DNA of 64,000 nt from Smallanthus sonchifolius (lineage: Eukaryota > Streptophyta > Magnoliopsida > Asterales > Asteraceae). The position numbers and the translations under genes are program-made. Where the stretch lies: contig CM042044.1 of the NCBI GenBank assembly GCA_023525975.1, positions 7,860,501-7,924,500 on the forward strand, given 5' to 3'. The notes beneath the pieces are model-generated. The model did not search any database, was not told the DNA's origin, and saw only the letters and a program-made list of their open reading frames with translations. This document shows positions 1-11,720 of this stretch, piece after piece (the first letter of the stretch is position 1; every line of letters starts with the position of its first letter).

Positions 1-331
1 CTTATAAATTGGTGTTTATAATGGTGGGAAATCTATATGGTTTAACCCATGCCTAAACATGACCTAGAGATAGAATTAGGCTAAGTCGTAGTTTTCTGAG
101 TATGAGACCCATAGATAGATTTTTGGCTTGGTAATAGATAGAATAATAGATCACATAATCGGGTTCTCGAGAGTCGGTGGTTAGGTTTAGTCGGATAGAA
201 ATATCAATTGTTACAGTTAGCGCGTGATTATATTTGAAATGATTAAATGAATGAGAGTGTGAAAAGCAGATTCCCAATTATGATTCCATTGCAAATATTT
301 TTCGGGACGAAAAAAGATAAGTGTGGGGATG
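1..331 (+). mobile_element. 3' internal end of an Athila-type element, ending in a polypurine tract
   Basis: Non-coding tail of a plus-strand gypsy (Athila-type) element entering from the left edge. It ends with the purine tract AAGTGTGGGGATG at 318-331, directly followed by TGATG, the expected start of a 3' LTR. The stretch is homologous, in inverted orientation, to about 6375-6710, where the same tract precedes another LTR. ORFs here are chance. The family call rests on this shared structure and on the gag of the neighbouring copy. Confidence 0.6.
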
Positions 332-1440
332 TGATGTGTAGGTGTTCGTTGGGTGTTTATGATGCTTAACTATACGTTTTTATGTGTGATTTAGCATGGA
401 ACGCGTTTACTTTGCATGTGTTTATGATTTGTAGGTGTTTGGATGCTAAGTACGTGTTTTGGAAGCATTAGAGAGGAAGTAGAGGGTTTGGATCGGAAAC
501 TATGCAAAAGATGGAGGCTGATGTGGAAGTTTTGGAAGCTGAATCTTGAAACAGACATATCTCGAGCTAGAAAATGAGTTACGAGACCCATAATATATGA
601 ATCTTGGGTAGCTCGAGAAGCCGAATCCAAATATTTGGTTATAAAAAATACACTAGGGGCGTAAGCTTACGCTCCCAGCGTAAGCTTACGCTGGTTACGT
701 TTCAGACGCGGATTTTTAGTGAAACAGCCGATTTTCAGTGTTTAATTGGGGGTTTCTTCCCCAAATTCGAAATTCTCTTTTGGACATCAGTTCTTGGGCG
801 ATTTTGGGGAGTTCTGGGAGGCTAAGGAACACGATTCTAACATCCACTTGAAGATTGAAGATGATCTCCATCACCATGAGCGGCTAATTCACTTGTGGCT
901 TCCTCCAGGCGGACGGTTCATATAGGTTTCATGTTTTGATTCAGTTTATTTATGTTTTTGGATCTATTTAGTTTGTGACAATAACTGAGTAGATTGATGT
1001 ATTAGTTATTTTAAACAGTTTATTTGAGTGCTTTGAGTTTGCTTGCTTTACGATCTTGTTCGGTTGATGACATAACCTAGTAGCAGGGTTGGGTGACTAA
1101 AGGGGGCAACTTGGCATTCATAAATTGGGTGATTGAATTTCACTGGTTTGTGACGGAATTGGTTGTATAGGTTGCTGACAACAGCCTGTCTTCAATTACT
1201 ATTTTAACTGATTTTCCAACACTATGTCTATGTGGTGTCCAATTAAATAACTGAGTTTTGCATAAACCTAGAATCTGAAGTTTGGAGGAGGTTGCATTTT
1301 TATTTGATATGTGTTTTCATTCTAATTATCAAACTAAGCAATTTCACTAACCACTGATTCCTCGTGGATACGATACTCTTCTTACCCTTACTAGTTAAGT
1401 GTTTAAGGATTGTTTTTGACCGACCTAACGACATCGATCA
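332..1440 (+). repeat. 3' LTR of the plus-strand Athila-type element
   Basis: Begins TGATGTGTAGG right after the purine tract and ends CATCGATCA, matching in form the LTR at 5269-6374, whose sense 3' end is CGCGATCA. The length of about 1.1 kb equals that of the other copy, but the sequence is clearly diverged, so this is a different subfamily. It contains two adjacent perfect palindromes at 659-672 and 677-692 built on GCGTAAGCTTACGC. The target duplication cannot be tested because the other LTR lies outside the window. Confidence 0.6.
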
Positions 1441-2677
1441 ATCACGTGATCAGAAAACGTTCTGGACATATGTTGCATATCGTATAAATAAAATAGATCC
1501 TGATACTTAGTCTCATAAGCTTGACATATATCCCCTAAGTAACCCTAGTTCCACACGTTCATGTAACCCGGACCGTCGTTGACTTACTTGGGACTCGCAT
1601 AACCGAACCTGCTTCATCCCATGCATGCACACCCTGACCATGCAACTTGACTCCCCCGAGAGCACAAGTACTCGAACCGGGTCTCATACCCACATGCAAG
1701 CCATGCAGCGTAAAAGCCTAACCATGCTAACATATGAACCAGTGTCAGGTCCTCCTTGCGTGTGCACCTTACGAGACCCTAACCCAGCCCGGCGTGCACT
1801 ATCGTTGCGTCCCGTTGACGTACTCCTCGTCTAACCACCACTGCCATCCTCATCACCGCCGCATGCGCACTTGCGTCCGTCGAGCACCACCACCCCGATA
1901 GTCCTTCCTTCGATCGTCATAGAACACCCTCTCCATCATCACCGGTTGTCACCTCGCATCGCCACCGCGCTTCCACGACCACCCCTGGCCACTGCCGACT
2001 CTTCATCACACCACTACAGCCTCCTCCATTGTCGCCGCGTTTCATAGTCACCGGAACCGCCATGAGTTTCCGTTGTCTTCGTAGGTCGTCTTCACTCCTA
2101 AGTCCCCCTTCTGCATCCAGCCGAAATCCTTCGCGAACCACCGCTGCCAACAGTCATTACAACCTCGTCACACCTTCGCCGAACTACCCTGCTCCGCACG
2201 GTGCTGCCGCTGTCCACGACTGCCACCGGACCACCGCCCTCACCCCATCCTATACTTGCCATAACGAGGATCAACCCTAAATGGATTTCCATGCGTAACC
2301 GTACATATATGACAATACAAAGACATAAACTTGACTTACTTTATTGTGTCGGAGCCGTTGAACCACAACCGAGAGCCACTCTTCGCCGGAACCTCTCCCT
2401 TGCATTCTCTTCTCTGCCGTCGCACCACCTAGGTCAATAATGACCTAGGGTTTGTGCTAAATATGTTTAAATATCCCTAAGAGTTACGCCTCGGGTCCTT
2501 CCAGTTCCGAATTGCACCCCTTGATCCCGAACTATCTTTTTAAAACAACCAAACGTGACGTTACGGGTAGTTTAAATGCACCTCGTATAAAAATCCTTTC
2601 AATCTCTTCTCAATTAATATGGGCTCGGGTCGTCCTCTAACCCGAACTACTAGTTTATAAATTTTCGGGATGTTACA
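1441..2677 (-). repeat. Unassigned LTR-like block, GC-rich in the middle
   Basis: No convincing gene. Read on the minus strand the block starts TGTAACATCCCG at 2677, a typical gypsy LTR start, and directly abuts the truncated protease end of the Athila copy at 2678. The part at 1840-2260 is rich in CCACC and GCCGC triplets and gives overlapping ORFs on both strands, a composition effect. The left boundary is unclear and I see no target duplication. It could be a solo LTR or a truncated element. Confidence 0.3.
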
Positions 2678-2678
2678 T

Positions 2679-4565
2679 AGTAACACCTGTTTTAGGACAT
2701 TTAACTTTATAAAAGTATGTAAAAGTAAGAGAACGAATGTCTAAGTTAAACTCCATGTTACCGAATGACATTCTGACCGTGTTGTCTCTGCAGTTGATCA
2801 AAGCATTGGCAGTTGCCAAGAATGGTCTGCCCAGGATTACCCTATGTTGTTTCTCCCTCACCGTCTGTTCATACTCAACCACCAGAAAGTCTTCAGGGTA
2901 ATAGAATTCCCCCTACCTTCACAGCAACACCTCTATCCATTCCTCGAGCCCTTTTCCTTGTTAAGTCATCTAACACCACCATAGTGTCAACTTTTTCTAG
3001 TGGGCCAAGGTTAACTAGTCGTATAAGTTTCTTGGTAAGATGCTGACACTGGACCCATAATCTTACAGAGCCTGCTCAATCTGCAAACCTCCCACTTTAG
3101 TGGGGATAATGGGTTCACCCTGCTCATCTTCATCCTTTGACTCACTTTCTTCACTGGCTTCCTGGATGCTAACTGCACTAACATAAGCATTCTTTGACCC
3201 AGGGGAGCTTGCTCCTTGATTTTGCGGGTTTAATTTTGTATCGCTTTGGAGTTGCCCCGGTGCTCGTCCCACTACCTCTGACAATTTCTCAGGCAACTGA
3301 CCCAGTTGTCGTTCAAACGACTCATTTGTTTTGATTTGGATCTTTTTGTCTTGTTTAAGTCTTTTCATGGATTCCAATATGGCTGCAAGCTGCGGGTCAC
3401 TGCAAGCTGCAGGTTTGTTTTCTTGATTATGTTGGTAGTTTCTTTGTTGATATCCCCCCTGTTGGTACCCCTAATTACCTGAGTTTCTTTGGTACCCGCC
3501 TTGATTGAAGCTTTGTTGGCGGTTCTGGTACTGCTGCTGATTTCCAACCTGCATATCAGGAACCTGAAAGTTAGGATTAAGTTGATTAGTTGCACTACCA
3601 TACCTAAAATTATGATGATTCCGGAGTCCCGGATGGCAGTGAGTTGCATTCATGTCATGCTTCCTATCTCCCACAATTTGGTTCACTTCCTCTAGCCTGC
3701 CCTATTCTCTTGGACAACTCTCCACAGTATGGCCCAGATCACCACATCCCTCACACACCGGGTATCCCTGTGAGACATTGGACACCTCTCTTCCACTAGG
3801 TCTACCAAGCCTTTCCATTTGAATTTCCATGGCATCCAGACGCTTTTGCGTCTCATAATCAATTTCTTTCGCAGTTACTCCGGTCTTTGCTCTTTTGCTG
3901 GCATTGGCTTGCCTCTTTGATGTTACTGCCATCTTCTCCAAAATATCCCAGTCATCATCCACTTGATTCTCTAATAATGAACCTGCACTGGTTGCATTAA
4001 CATCTCTAACATCTTCAGGTAGCAATCCATCATAAAAGGCTTGAATCAGCTCCCACTTCTGTATCCCATGATGTAGGCAGTTTCGAAGCAACACTTTGAA
4101 TCTTTTGAATGCCTCATAGAAAGCCTCCCCTGATTGTTGCTTGAAATCCTGTATAGCAGCTCGGGCCTCATTGGTTTTGTGAGGTGGGAAGTATTCATCC
4201 AGGAACTGCAGTAATTCTACCCAGGTGGTAATGCTTGCAGATGGTAGAGATAAGAACCACTGTTTCACCCTGTCCTTAAGTGAAAGCTGGAAGAGTACCA
4301 GTTTCACCTCATCTGCTGTAAATCCCTGACCACATATGGTCCCGCAAGTAGCCTCATATTCAAACAAATGTGTGTAAGGCTCTTCAGTAGCTCTCCCATG
4401 GAAGTGGGAGAGGATCCCAAGACAACCCGGTCTGATCTCGAATGCATTCCCCCTACGAACCGGTGGGATGACACGGCATGCATTCAAAGCTAGAGCGAGG
4501 CGGAAGTGACTGTCCACCCCTTGATCATGTCTTGGTGGTTGTATGTTTTCGGGCTGTCTGTACAT
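2679..4565 (-). pseudogene. Athila-type gag-protease pseudogene
   Basis: Four open segments lie in one minus-strand frame, separated by stops near 3702, 3471 and 3063, so the break-up is by nonsense mutation. The first segment (3702-4565) is the Retrotrans_gag domain: it has FTADEVKLVLFQLSL, then the WFLSLPSASITTW and FLDEYFPP stretch, and ends in a CCHC zinc knuckle beginning CEGCGDLGH. The next segment is N/Q-rich, followed by one with NESFERQLGQL and an acidic tail. The last (2679-2882) carries ILGRPFLATANALI, which follows the protease active site in Athila polyproteins. Gag would form the capsid and bind the RNA genome. Reverse transcriptase is absent, because the element is cut at 2678 by another repeat. 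Confidence 0.75.
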
Positions 4566-5247
4566 GTTCTCTCATTCAAAATTACCCAAATACCCTTACC
4601 GGTTGTTCCTCGGTGGAAACCTATAATCTGCTCTTGGTAGTGGTTGAACCCTTCCATATATGTTCTGCCTCTGATCTCGGGGAGGGAATGCCTCCGAGTG
4701 GTTTAATTCATACCACTCTTCTTCTTCATTCCAATTCTCAGGTTGAGACCCATGTTGTGGATGGTGGCTATCTTCATCTTCATAATCAAAGTAGCTTGGG
4801 CAGCTATCATGTGATTGGTATGGTTGATTTCGAAATACGGGTTAAGGTAAGGGTTGTTGGAATCTGGGTGGTGTTGGTTTTGATTTGGTGGAATAGGTGG
4901 TTGTTAGTTTTGAGGTGGGTTTGGTTGATTTTATGGTTGGTTGGGAAATAGAAGATTTGGTAGAGGTGGAATATGTGGGTTTTGTTCCCCACCTTGATTT
5001 GGATCTTGATTAGCGGGTTGATTCTATGACATCCTTACCGAAGGACTGTCGAGCTTTTCAAGTATTGTTTGGACTGTTCCTATAAGTTTTCTGTTAGCTC
5101 TTACTGCTCTTTCTATTTCTGAATCAAAAAGCAATGGTGAAGTTCTTCCTGAGCGCCTAGTATGCATAAAAACTGTCCATGCACACGTAAGCACAAAATT
5201 AGTAGCACTAAACAAAATAAATCAAAAATAGCACTTTGCACACAAGT
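4566..5247 (-). other. Leader between PBS and gag of the Athila copy
   Basis: About 680 bp between the primer-binding site and the first recognisable gag residues. Parts (4800-5000) are simple G/T-rich on the plus strand. It may hold a degraded gag N-terminus. The open frame at 4478-4951 on the plus strand is antisense to gag and has no recognisable motif. Confidence 0.45.
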
Positions 5248-5265
5248 TCCCCGGCAACGGCGCCA
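5248..5265 (-). promoter_or_regulatory. Primer-binding site, tRNA-Asp type
   Basis: Minus-strand TGGCGCCGTTGCCGGGGA lies three bases inside the LTR end at 5269. It is complementary to the 3' end of plant tRNA-Asp including CCA, the usual minus-strand primer of Athila elements. It fixes the orientation and marks the LTR above it as sitting at the 5' side of this gag. Confidence 0.85.
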
Positions 5266-5268
5266 TTT

Positions 5269-6374
5269 TGATCGCGGTGTCAAGATCAATGAAAAATAGT
5301 TATAAAATTCACTACTTAGCTACCTTAAACTGTAGACAGAAAAGTAGGGTTGTCGAATCCACAGGGAACCAGTGAGAATGCTATTTAAACTAACTGATTC
5401 AATTACTACTAAAGTTCTAAACTTTATTACTTAAAACACTTAGAGTTATCAAAAGCACTTAATTTGAGTTGTAAAAAATATTGGAGAAGAATGACCACTC
5501 TGGGTTTTAGATTTAGCAAAGCACACGCACAATTTTAGTTTCAAACCAGATCTGAGATTACATAGACATAACCTTCTTTAATTATTTAACCCAATCACAC
5601 AATAGTCAATTCAATCAAAAAATCAGATTATTCCTGATGCAAGTAAACCAAGAAACGATGATAGATGCGATAAATTGAAAACATGCAATTGTTCATAAAT
5701 CAAACATACAATTGAATTCAAAGAACTTAATAGGTTCACAAAACTTCAATCTAATACTGTTCATTCGATAAGATCATACGAGTACAGGCATAAATCGTTA
5801 ACCCGGAGTGATCACGAAATCGTTTAGCCGCTCATGATTGTCGAAAACATTAAAGATCTAAACTTTAAACTTACAAGTATTCAAAACTAAGAACAATTGG
5901 CCAAACAAGCTCTGGAATCGCCTTAAGGAAGCTCTGGGATGGCAGGGAAGAAGGTAATTTGAGAATTGGAGTCACAATGACTTTATAATTGAAATTATGT
6001 TTAATTTGCCGTAATAAGGTTTCTTCGCGTACTGCGAAACATTCTGGTCAGTCCTTCACGTGGCGCAAACGACACTTTAGTCGCGCGGCCTTTTCTGGTT
6101 TCTTGCGTACCGTGAACAATGTTCCTCTGATCTTCGCGTACCGCGGAGATCCTAATTTCAAGAATTTTGACTTTTGATCTTTGACTTTGACTTTCTTGAC
6201 TTTTCGAGCTTCATTCCTTCATATATATGACGCGTAAAGTTTCGCTCTTTAGCACAAATATCATGTAACACATCAAACTACGAAACCCACATAAAACTGA
6301 GTCGATAAACACAATTAACTATTAAAATGTACAAAAAACCGACACTTATACATGAGATATTTAACCATACATCA
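5269..6374 (-). repeat. Athila-type LTR with PPT on one side and PBS on the other
   Basis: Sense (minus) start TGATGTATGG at 6374, end CCGCGATCA at 5269, 1106 bp. Its low side has a PBS and its high side a purine tract (6375-6388, sense AAGTGTGGGGATG), so it is flanked by internal sequence on both sides. It carries a cluster of short palindromes at 6021-6150 of the form TTCGCGTACNGCGAA. Confidence 0.75.
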
Positions 6375-7432
6375 CATCCCCACACTTGACCTTTTTCATC
6401 TAGAAAAAGAATAATGCAATGGAATCATAACTGGGAAACTTGCAACTTTACTTTCATTTTACACAACACAAATTTTCATAACATGTTAACCGTAACAATC
6501 GGAATTTCTATCCGATTAAACCCAGCCACCGACTCTCGAGCCCCCACTTATGTGATCTAATATATTATACAATACCAAGCAAGCAGTCAAACTATGGCTC
6601 TCACACTTAGAAAGTTACGACTCAGCCTAATCCCATCTCAAAGTCATGTTTAGGCCCGCGTTAAACCATATAGATTTCCCACCATTATAAACACAAATTT
6701 ATATGTTTTTGAAAATTAGATGAATTGTGGATCGATGGTTAAATGTTTTAGCTTTTATTAATACTTATGAATAAACCTAACCCAGCGGTGTTTCAATCAC
6801 GCTGGAACACGATATATGACAAGTAGGCTGAAGTTTTTAAGCAATGAAGTACATAAGCTTCAGAACATGGGTGTATCCTTCAAGTCACAATCCCTAAGGG
6901 AAACACGTATACCTAACTTAGTCATCCAATGTTATTGATCACTTAAGTCCCGCCCATGGGTGTATCCTCTAAGTCACCATCCCAAAGGGTAACACGTAGG
7001 CTGAACTCAAGATCTTAATTTTTAATTAATTAAGTTCATTCAATTTGATGGATTATGGATTGCGACGCCACCCAACTTTCGGATTTATTTTCATAAAAAG
7101 AAAGCGACGTGCCAAAATATTTTAAAAACTTATAAATTTTTGTTTATAAAGGTACCTATCACCCTATATTGACAGTTTCGACCTTACCGACACCCCTAAG
7201 ATGAGAACCCACAAGACATCCTGAATTAATTATTCATTTAAATAGATTCACTATCAGGATGTTTAAGCTCTTAAGTCGGTTGGGCCAACCAAAACGATAC
7301 AGATTAGACGTGTTTGATCATCATTATTATTCAATTAAATTCCACATGCAAATTCCTGATTGTACTATCATTTTCCATTTAATTGCAAACATTCTATTCC
7401 AAGGACATTTTTCAAATTTTTTTAATTTTTGT
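6375..7432 (-). mobile_element. 3' internal region of the Athila-type element, distal part
   Basis: Starts with the purine tract at 6375-6388. It is homologous along its length to 13377-14225 in the larger Athila element: the same run of a PPT, paired tracts around CACCATCCC, and a segment ending near GACATTTTTCAAATTT. No coding potential is recognised. The tail stops at 7432, where a gag fragment in the opposite orientation begins. Confidence 0.6.
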
Positions 7433-7656
7433 CCATCATGGGATACAGAAGGCTAATTCATGCCTTTTATGATGGGTTGCTACCTGAAGATGTTAGAGAT
7501 GTTAATGCAACCAGTGCAGGTTCATTCTTCGATAATCATGTGGATGTTGACTGGGATATTTTGGAGAAGATGACAGTAACATCAAAGAGGCAAGCCAATG
7601 CCAGCAGAAGAGCAAAGACCGGAGTAACTGCGAAAACAGTTGATTATGCGAAAGAC
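7433..7656 (+). pseudogene. Inverted Athila gag fragment
   Basis: A 70-residue open stretch that includes AFYDGLLPEDVRDVNATSAG and DWDILEKMTVTSKRQANAS. It is close to residues coded at about 3860-4065 on the minus strand, but here it is on the plus strand, inside a 3' internal region that otherwise reads on the minus strand. It has no start, no zinc knuckle and a stop soon after. It is a rearranged piece of gag and is not a gene. Confidence 0.8.
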
Positions 7657-8410
7657 GTGTAGTAAATGATGTTTAAAAATTTAATTTAAATTGGCCAAAA
7701 GGCTTAAATCCGGAGACCTTGTCCAGGTCTAGTTAAAATTTTATGATATTGACGATTCAAAACTCACTCAAAACAAAAGACTCAAACTAAACCCGGACAA
7801 GGTCTCCCCTCCCCACACTTAAACTATGTATTATCCTCAATATAAGAAGAGCGACTCAAAACGAAACAAAATACAAAAATTAAAACCTAGCTAGAAAGAT
7901 GATCGTATAGCATTTCATTCGCGATTGTGATCCATGGATACAAGCGGGTTTCCTTGTACAAAAGAATTAAGTGAAAGTCGGATTATCGTCCCCCAAATGG
8001 AGATTGAGTATGGGAAGTTGAAATCCAAACCTCCAAATTAAGCTCGAAACAAACCCACAAGCATCATATCGACTCAATATAACAACTCAAAGCAAATTAA
8101 AAGACCCGGCGGACTCGAACGACTCAAATAATGAAAAATAAAAAATAAAAAAAAATTAGGGTTTTTGAGTCCCTCGCGTACTGCGAAAACCAGGGGGCAG
8201 TCCCTCGCGTACCGCGAGGGACAAAATTAAGTCTGGCCCTTCTGCTTGTCTTTTGCGTGTCGCGAAGATGGGAAGGCAACTCTTCGCGGTACGCGAAGAG
8301 GCTCCCATCACGGAAAGAAAACGAAATTTTCCAATTTTTCAACTTCTTTAAAAACTCATTCCAACACTAAGATTATATACCCACATACCTGGAGTGGCTT
8401 TCCTGATGGT
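7657..8410 (-). mobile_element. 3' internal region of the Athila-type element, proximal part with palindromes
   Basis: Resembles about 14990-16040 of the larger Athila element, for example CGTATAGCATTTCATTCG at about 7904 against 15023, in the same orientation. It contains a palindrome cluster at 8170-8300, including CCCTCGCGTACCGCGAGGG at 8202-8220 and a similar hairpin at 8281-8300. No gene is seen. It ends where the plus-strand copia begins. Confidence 0.55.
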
Positions 8411-8572
8411 TTTTATCACCCAATTTCCTAATGCTTTTTATCATTTGATATTTGATTGTGTCTCATCTTCTTTGTTTCTATCTACAAGTCACGTGTTGAG
8501 TTTGTTTCCGCCGGGTTCAACACGCTGTTGAATCCGTTGATTAAAGATCCTCAAGATTTCGGACCTTACAAT
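8411..8572 (+). repeat. End of the 5' LTR of the plus-strand copia element (start unclear)
   Basis: The sequence runs into CCTTACA followed directly by a tRNA-iMet primer site, the expected 3' end of a copia LTR. The LTR start cannot be placed, because the second LTR is missing from the truncated element and the boundary with the Athila tail is not sharp. Confidence 0.4.
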
Positions 8573-8585
8573 TGGTATCAGAGCC
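8573..8585 (+). promoter_or_regulatory. Primer-binding site, tRNA-iMet type (plus-strand copia)
   Basis: TGGTATCAGAGCC is the standard complement of the 3' end of initiator methionine tRNA. It lies about 430 bp before the copia gag start. Confidence 0.85.
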
Positions 8586-8794
8586 TTAACGCTCATTCGG
8601 TGAAACTTACAACGGATTTCTTTAACTCCTGAGGTATCAAAGTTACTGGTTTCGCTTTTATTTGAACTGACTTGTGTGTTTGGAAGAGTTGCTTGTCAGA
8701 TTGACATGTTTTGGAACTTGTTTCTATCGCGTTTGTTGAAGATTCGATTTGACCAGTTGATTTTTTTGCTAGAAAAATCAAAGTTTTCGGTTAT

Positions 8795-8945
8795 TTATTC
8801 ATCTGGAAGATTGCGAGTGTCAAGTTTGCGGTTCTTGAACTTTACGGTTTGTCAAGTTTGCGTTTGCGGTTCCTCAAGTTTGCAGTTACTCAAGTTTGCG
8901 ATTACTTCAAGTTTGTGCCAACTTTACTTCAAGTTTGCGGATTTC
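8795..8945 (+). repeat. Degenerate tandem repeat in the copia leader
   Basis: Seven or so diverged copies of a unit near TCAAGTTTGCGGTTNCT, roughly 17-20 bp each, between the PBS and gag. The unit is visible at 8819, 8857, 8874, 8899, 8918 and 8930. Confidence 0.7.
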
Positions 8946-9015
8946 TATGTTAGCTATTATTATTGCAAATCTCGTGCGTTCCTCAGCTGTATAAATCACG
9001 ACTAATACTAATGCC

Positions 9016-9984
9016 ATGGACAACAAGATTGGTACCACTAATAGACCTCCTCGTCTCACCAGTGCAGATGATTTTGATAACTGGAAATATAGATATGGAA
9101 ATTTTGCTAGTTATAAGGATTTATCTATATGGAAGTTTATTGAGAAGGGCCCTACAATTCCTATAGTTAGAAATGCAAACAACAAGTTTGTTCCTAAGGA
9201 CCCTGATCTCTATGTTGGTGAAGAAATTCTTCAGAAACAAAAGGATGAGAAAGATTACGCGGGTATGACAATGGCGTTGTCAACATAAATTGCTCAAGGT
9301 TTCAAGGAGTACAAAACTGCAAAATCACTCTGGGATGATTTGGTTGAAAGATTTGAAGGTAATTTAGATATGCGAGAGAGTCGGAAGGACATGTCAAGAC
9401 AAAAATTTAACATGTTCAAGTATGTGAAAGGGGCAAGCCTTGAATCACAGATAAACAGGTTCACTCATCTAATGACTGAAATGAGCAGTGCTGGAATTGA
9501 AATGACCAATGGTGAGATAAACAAGAAGTTGCTCAACTCTCTACCAATAAACTGGAACTTCAACATCACCACAATTAAGAGAACCAAAGACATGTATACC
9601 ACCTCACTCGGTGAATTAATCTCTATTCTGAGGTCTTGTGAGATGGATGATCAGTAGAGGCATCTCATGTTTATGTCTGAGACAGATCACTTAGTGTCTC
9701 AAGGTAGTACTTTACTTTCAAGCATGTCATCTGCTCATACTCTGAATATGCATGTTGTTTCAAAAGAAACAACATTGTCTACACCAGTTCAACAGAATAA
9801 TCCACCACCCACAAATATTGTCAAACCTGTTGAAATGAATGTTGCATTATTTAGTATTTTCTTAAATAGCTATAATGCAATGCTGGCTGGAAAACTCTCT
9901 CCTGCCAATCTGATACAAGATAACTTGGAACAAATTCATCCTGATGACTTGGAAGAGATGGATATCAAGTGGCACATGGCAATG
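9016..9984 (+). pseudogene. Copia (Sirevirus-like) gag, 5' part, interrupted
   Basis: Begins MDNKIGTTNRPPRLTSADD, the start typical of Sirevirus-type copia gag and close to the gag start of the minus-strand element at 50573. One frame runs through 9984 with two in-frame stops, TAA at 9286-9288 and TAG at 9655-9657. The UBN2-type gag core is visible around LWDDLVERFEGNLDMRESRKD and SLESQINRFTHLMTEMSSAG. At 9985 the frame is cut by the LTR of the minus-strand copia, and gag sequence resumes at 50753. It is non-functional. Confidence 0.8.
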
Positions 9985-10698
9985 TGTAGGATCGTGAAAT
10001 TACAAGATGGTTCTGTTCTTAGTTGAGATCGGCGGAAACAATATCAACTGCACAATTACAATCGAGTAAACAGAAAGAATACTGATAAGAACACTGTTGT
10101 ATTAAGCTTTTGTGAATAAACGATTACAAATGAAAACTCTAATTCAAAGCACACTTACAATGAAGTGTTTACACAGTATTTATACTAACTTAGAATCAAG
10201 ACAGACCCTTGATTCTAAGGATCAGATCGAACACAGACCGTTGATCTTTTATACAAAAGCTAATAATACACGTTAAAGCTAAACTAGCTAACTTTATTGA
10301 AGCGTCTTATTTATGCATCATTGCTTGCATGTCTGGAGAAGAGCATTGCTGAGTTTCATTGGTTGTGCCATTGAGGTTCCTTCTGCTTTGAGTGTGTCAG
10401 TTGCTTTTGCAGAAAGTTATCAGTGACGCTTGGCATGGATAGTCGGCTGCAACGATTTGTCTTCAAGGAACATAGCTATCAGCAGCAAGAATGAGAATGA
10501 TGCTGCTGATAAGCCTATCAGCAGCAACATTGGTCTTCAGCAGATAAGGCTATGCGCAGCAGATTTGTTCTTCAGCAGGAGAACAAGTATCCACAGCAGA
10601 TAAGCTTGTCCGCAGCAGTTTGTTGGTCAGCAGCAAACTCTGAGATCAGCTGTATTTATACTTAAAGAATTTTGTAGCCATCAGTCTTTGTTTCTACA
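9985..10698 (-). repeat. 3' LTR of the minus-strand Sirevirus-like copia
   Basis: 714 bp. Plus-strand ends are TGTAGGATCG and TTTCTACA. The low end matches the remnant at 50677-50752 for 76 bp, and the high end abuts a purine tract (sense CTAGGGGGAGTT). The plus-copia sequence just before it is CAATG. The segment 10478-10640 is an array of CAGCAGCAA and TTGCTGCTG inverted modules. Confidence 0.85.
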
Positions 10699-10713
10699 AA
10701 CTCCCCCTAGACT
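10699..10713 (-). promoter_or_regulatory. Polypurine tract of the Sirevirus-like copia
   Basis: Sense CTAGGGGGAGTT lies directly upstream of the 3' LTR, the expected primer site for plus-strand DNA synthesis. Confidence 0.75.
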
Positions 10714-10769
10714 GATGCTACCAAAATTCTCTTACTGTCTTTGTTGCTGAAGCTTTTGCAAGTTTCTGA

Positions 10770-11720
10770 CTATCCTTTCAACCTTATATCCTCCATTGGG
10801 ACCATCTCCCCCTTTTTGGGTGCATCAGTGGACGAATAAGCATCAGTTTGGGTGCCCATTGATACAAGGGAGAAAGTAGGTAAAGTTTGGAATTTATGAG
10901 CTTCATGCATAGAGACTTTTTGTCTTAATTTGGACACTTCAGCCTCTAGCATGACCATCCTGGCCGTCAATTTCAAGATATGAAGTTACAGTCTGTCCTC
11001 ATCAACAGCTGTAGAATCCTTGGATCCAGATGGGGCCTTTGGCCTGGCCTCTTCGTCCCCATCACCCATGGTTTCTTGGCACCTGGGATTCCTCTCAGTG
11101 AAGGGAGTTTCCAAGGAAACATCCTCACTGTGAGTTGCCGTGGTTGAGGTCTTAGCAATGTTGTCACTGTCCTCCTGGTCATTTGATGGACCAGCAGTAG
11201 TGACAGCCTCTTCCACATCCACTCTTTCATGGCTCCTAGAGTGGACCTTCAGGGTAGACGAACTTGGGTTGGGTGTGTTGGAAACAAGATCAATCAGTAC
11301 CTCCGAGTTAGTAGTAGTTGGAGAAGGTACATCATTTTGATCAGGTTCCTCAACACTTAAGTTCAAAAGAAAAAGGAAAAGCTCAGGGGGCTGTTCTATG
11401 GATCCGGGAAGTGATCCTGATCCTAATAGAGAGACATCCAAAGGAGTCTCCCTAATAATGTGGCTGTCCCTTATGATATTCTCACCAGAATGTTGTGATT
11501 CTGAGTGAGGGCTGTTAGGTTGGGTTTGGGCCTTTGAGGCAAGAGAAGAAGGAGATTCCTTGCCCCTTTTCCTAGTCGTCGCAACCGGGACCCTGTATTC
11601 CGGTTGAACGATAACATCCAAAAGAGGTGAAGTGATTTTTTGTACCTGTGCATCCTTAGTGGTATGCACAGGGGTTCGAAAGGTAGAAGCAGACTGTTGT
11701 TCAGGTTGTGAGGTGGAGGG
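10770..11720 (-). pseudogene. Extra ORF after pol of the Sirevirus-like copia, C-terminal part
   Basis: One frame runs from 11720 to 10770 with a TAA at 10986-10988. The protein is hydrophilic and rich in S, T, P and E, with a stretch NPRCQETMGDGDEEARPK followed by a short helical, leucine-containing segment (VMLEAEVSKLRQKV) that could be a coiled coil. From memory, this resembles the extra ORF found downstream of RNase H in many Asteraceae copia elements and sits where Sireviruses carry their envelope-like ORF; no function is established for it. The Athila element at 11726-43068 splits it, and the same frame continues at 43074-43180. Confidence 0.6.

Noticed and set aside
1625..2440. Several small ORFs on both strands in a GC-rich stretch
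   Set aside because: Low-complexity composition gives open frames on both strands; no domain, and it lies in an LTR-like block.
10478..10640. CRISPR-like array, because of regularly spaced palindromic units
   Set aside because: Units are diverged, spacers are similar to each other, and the setting is a plant retrotransposon LTR.
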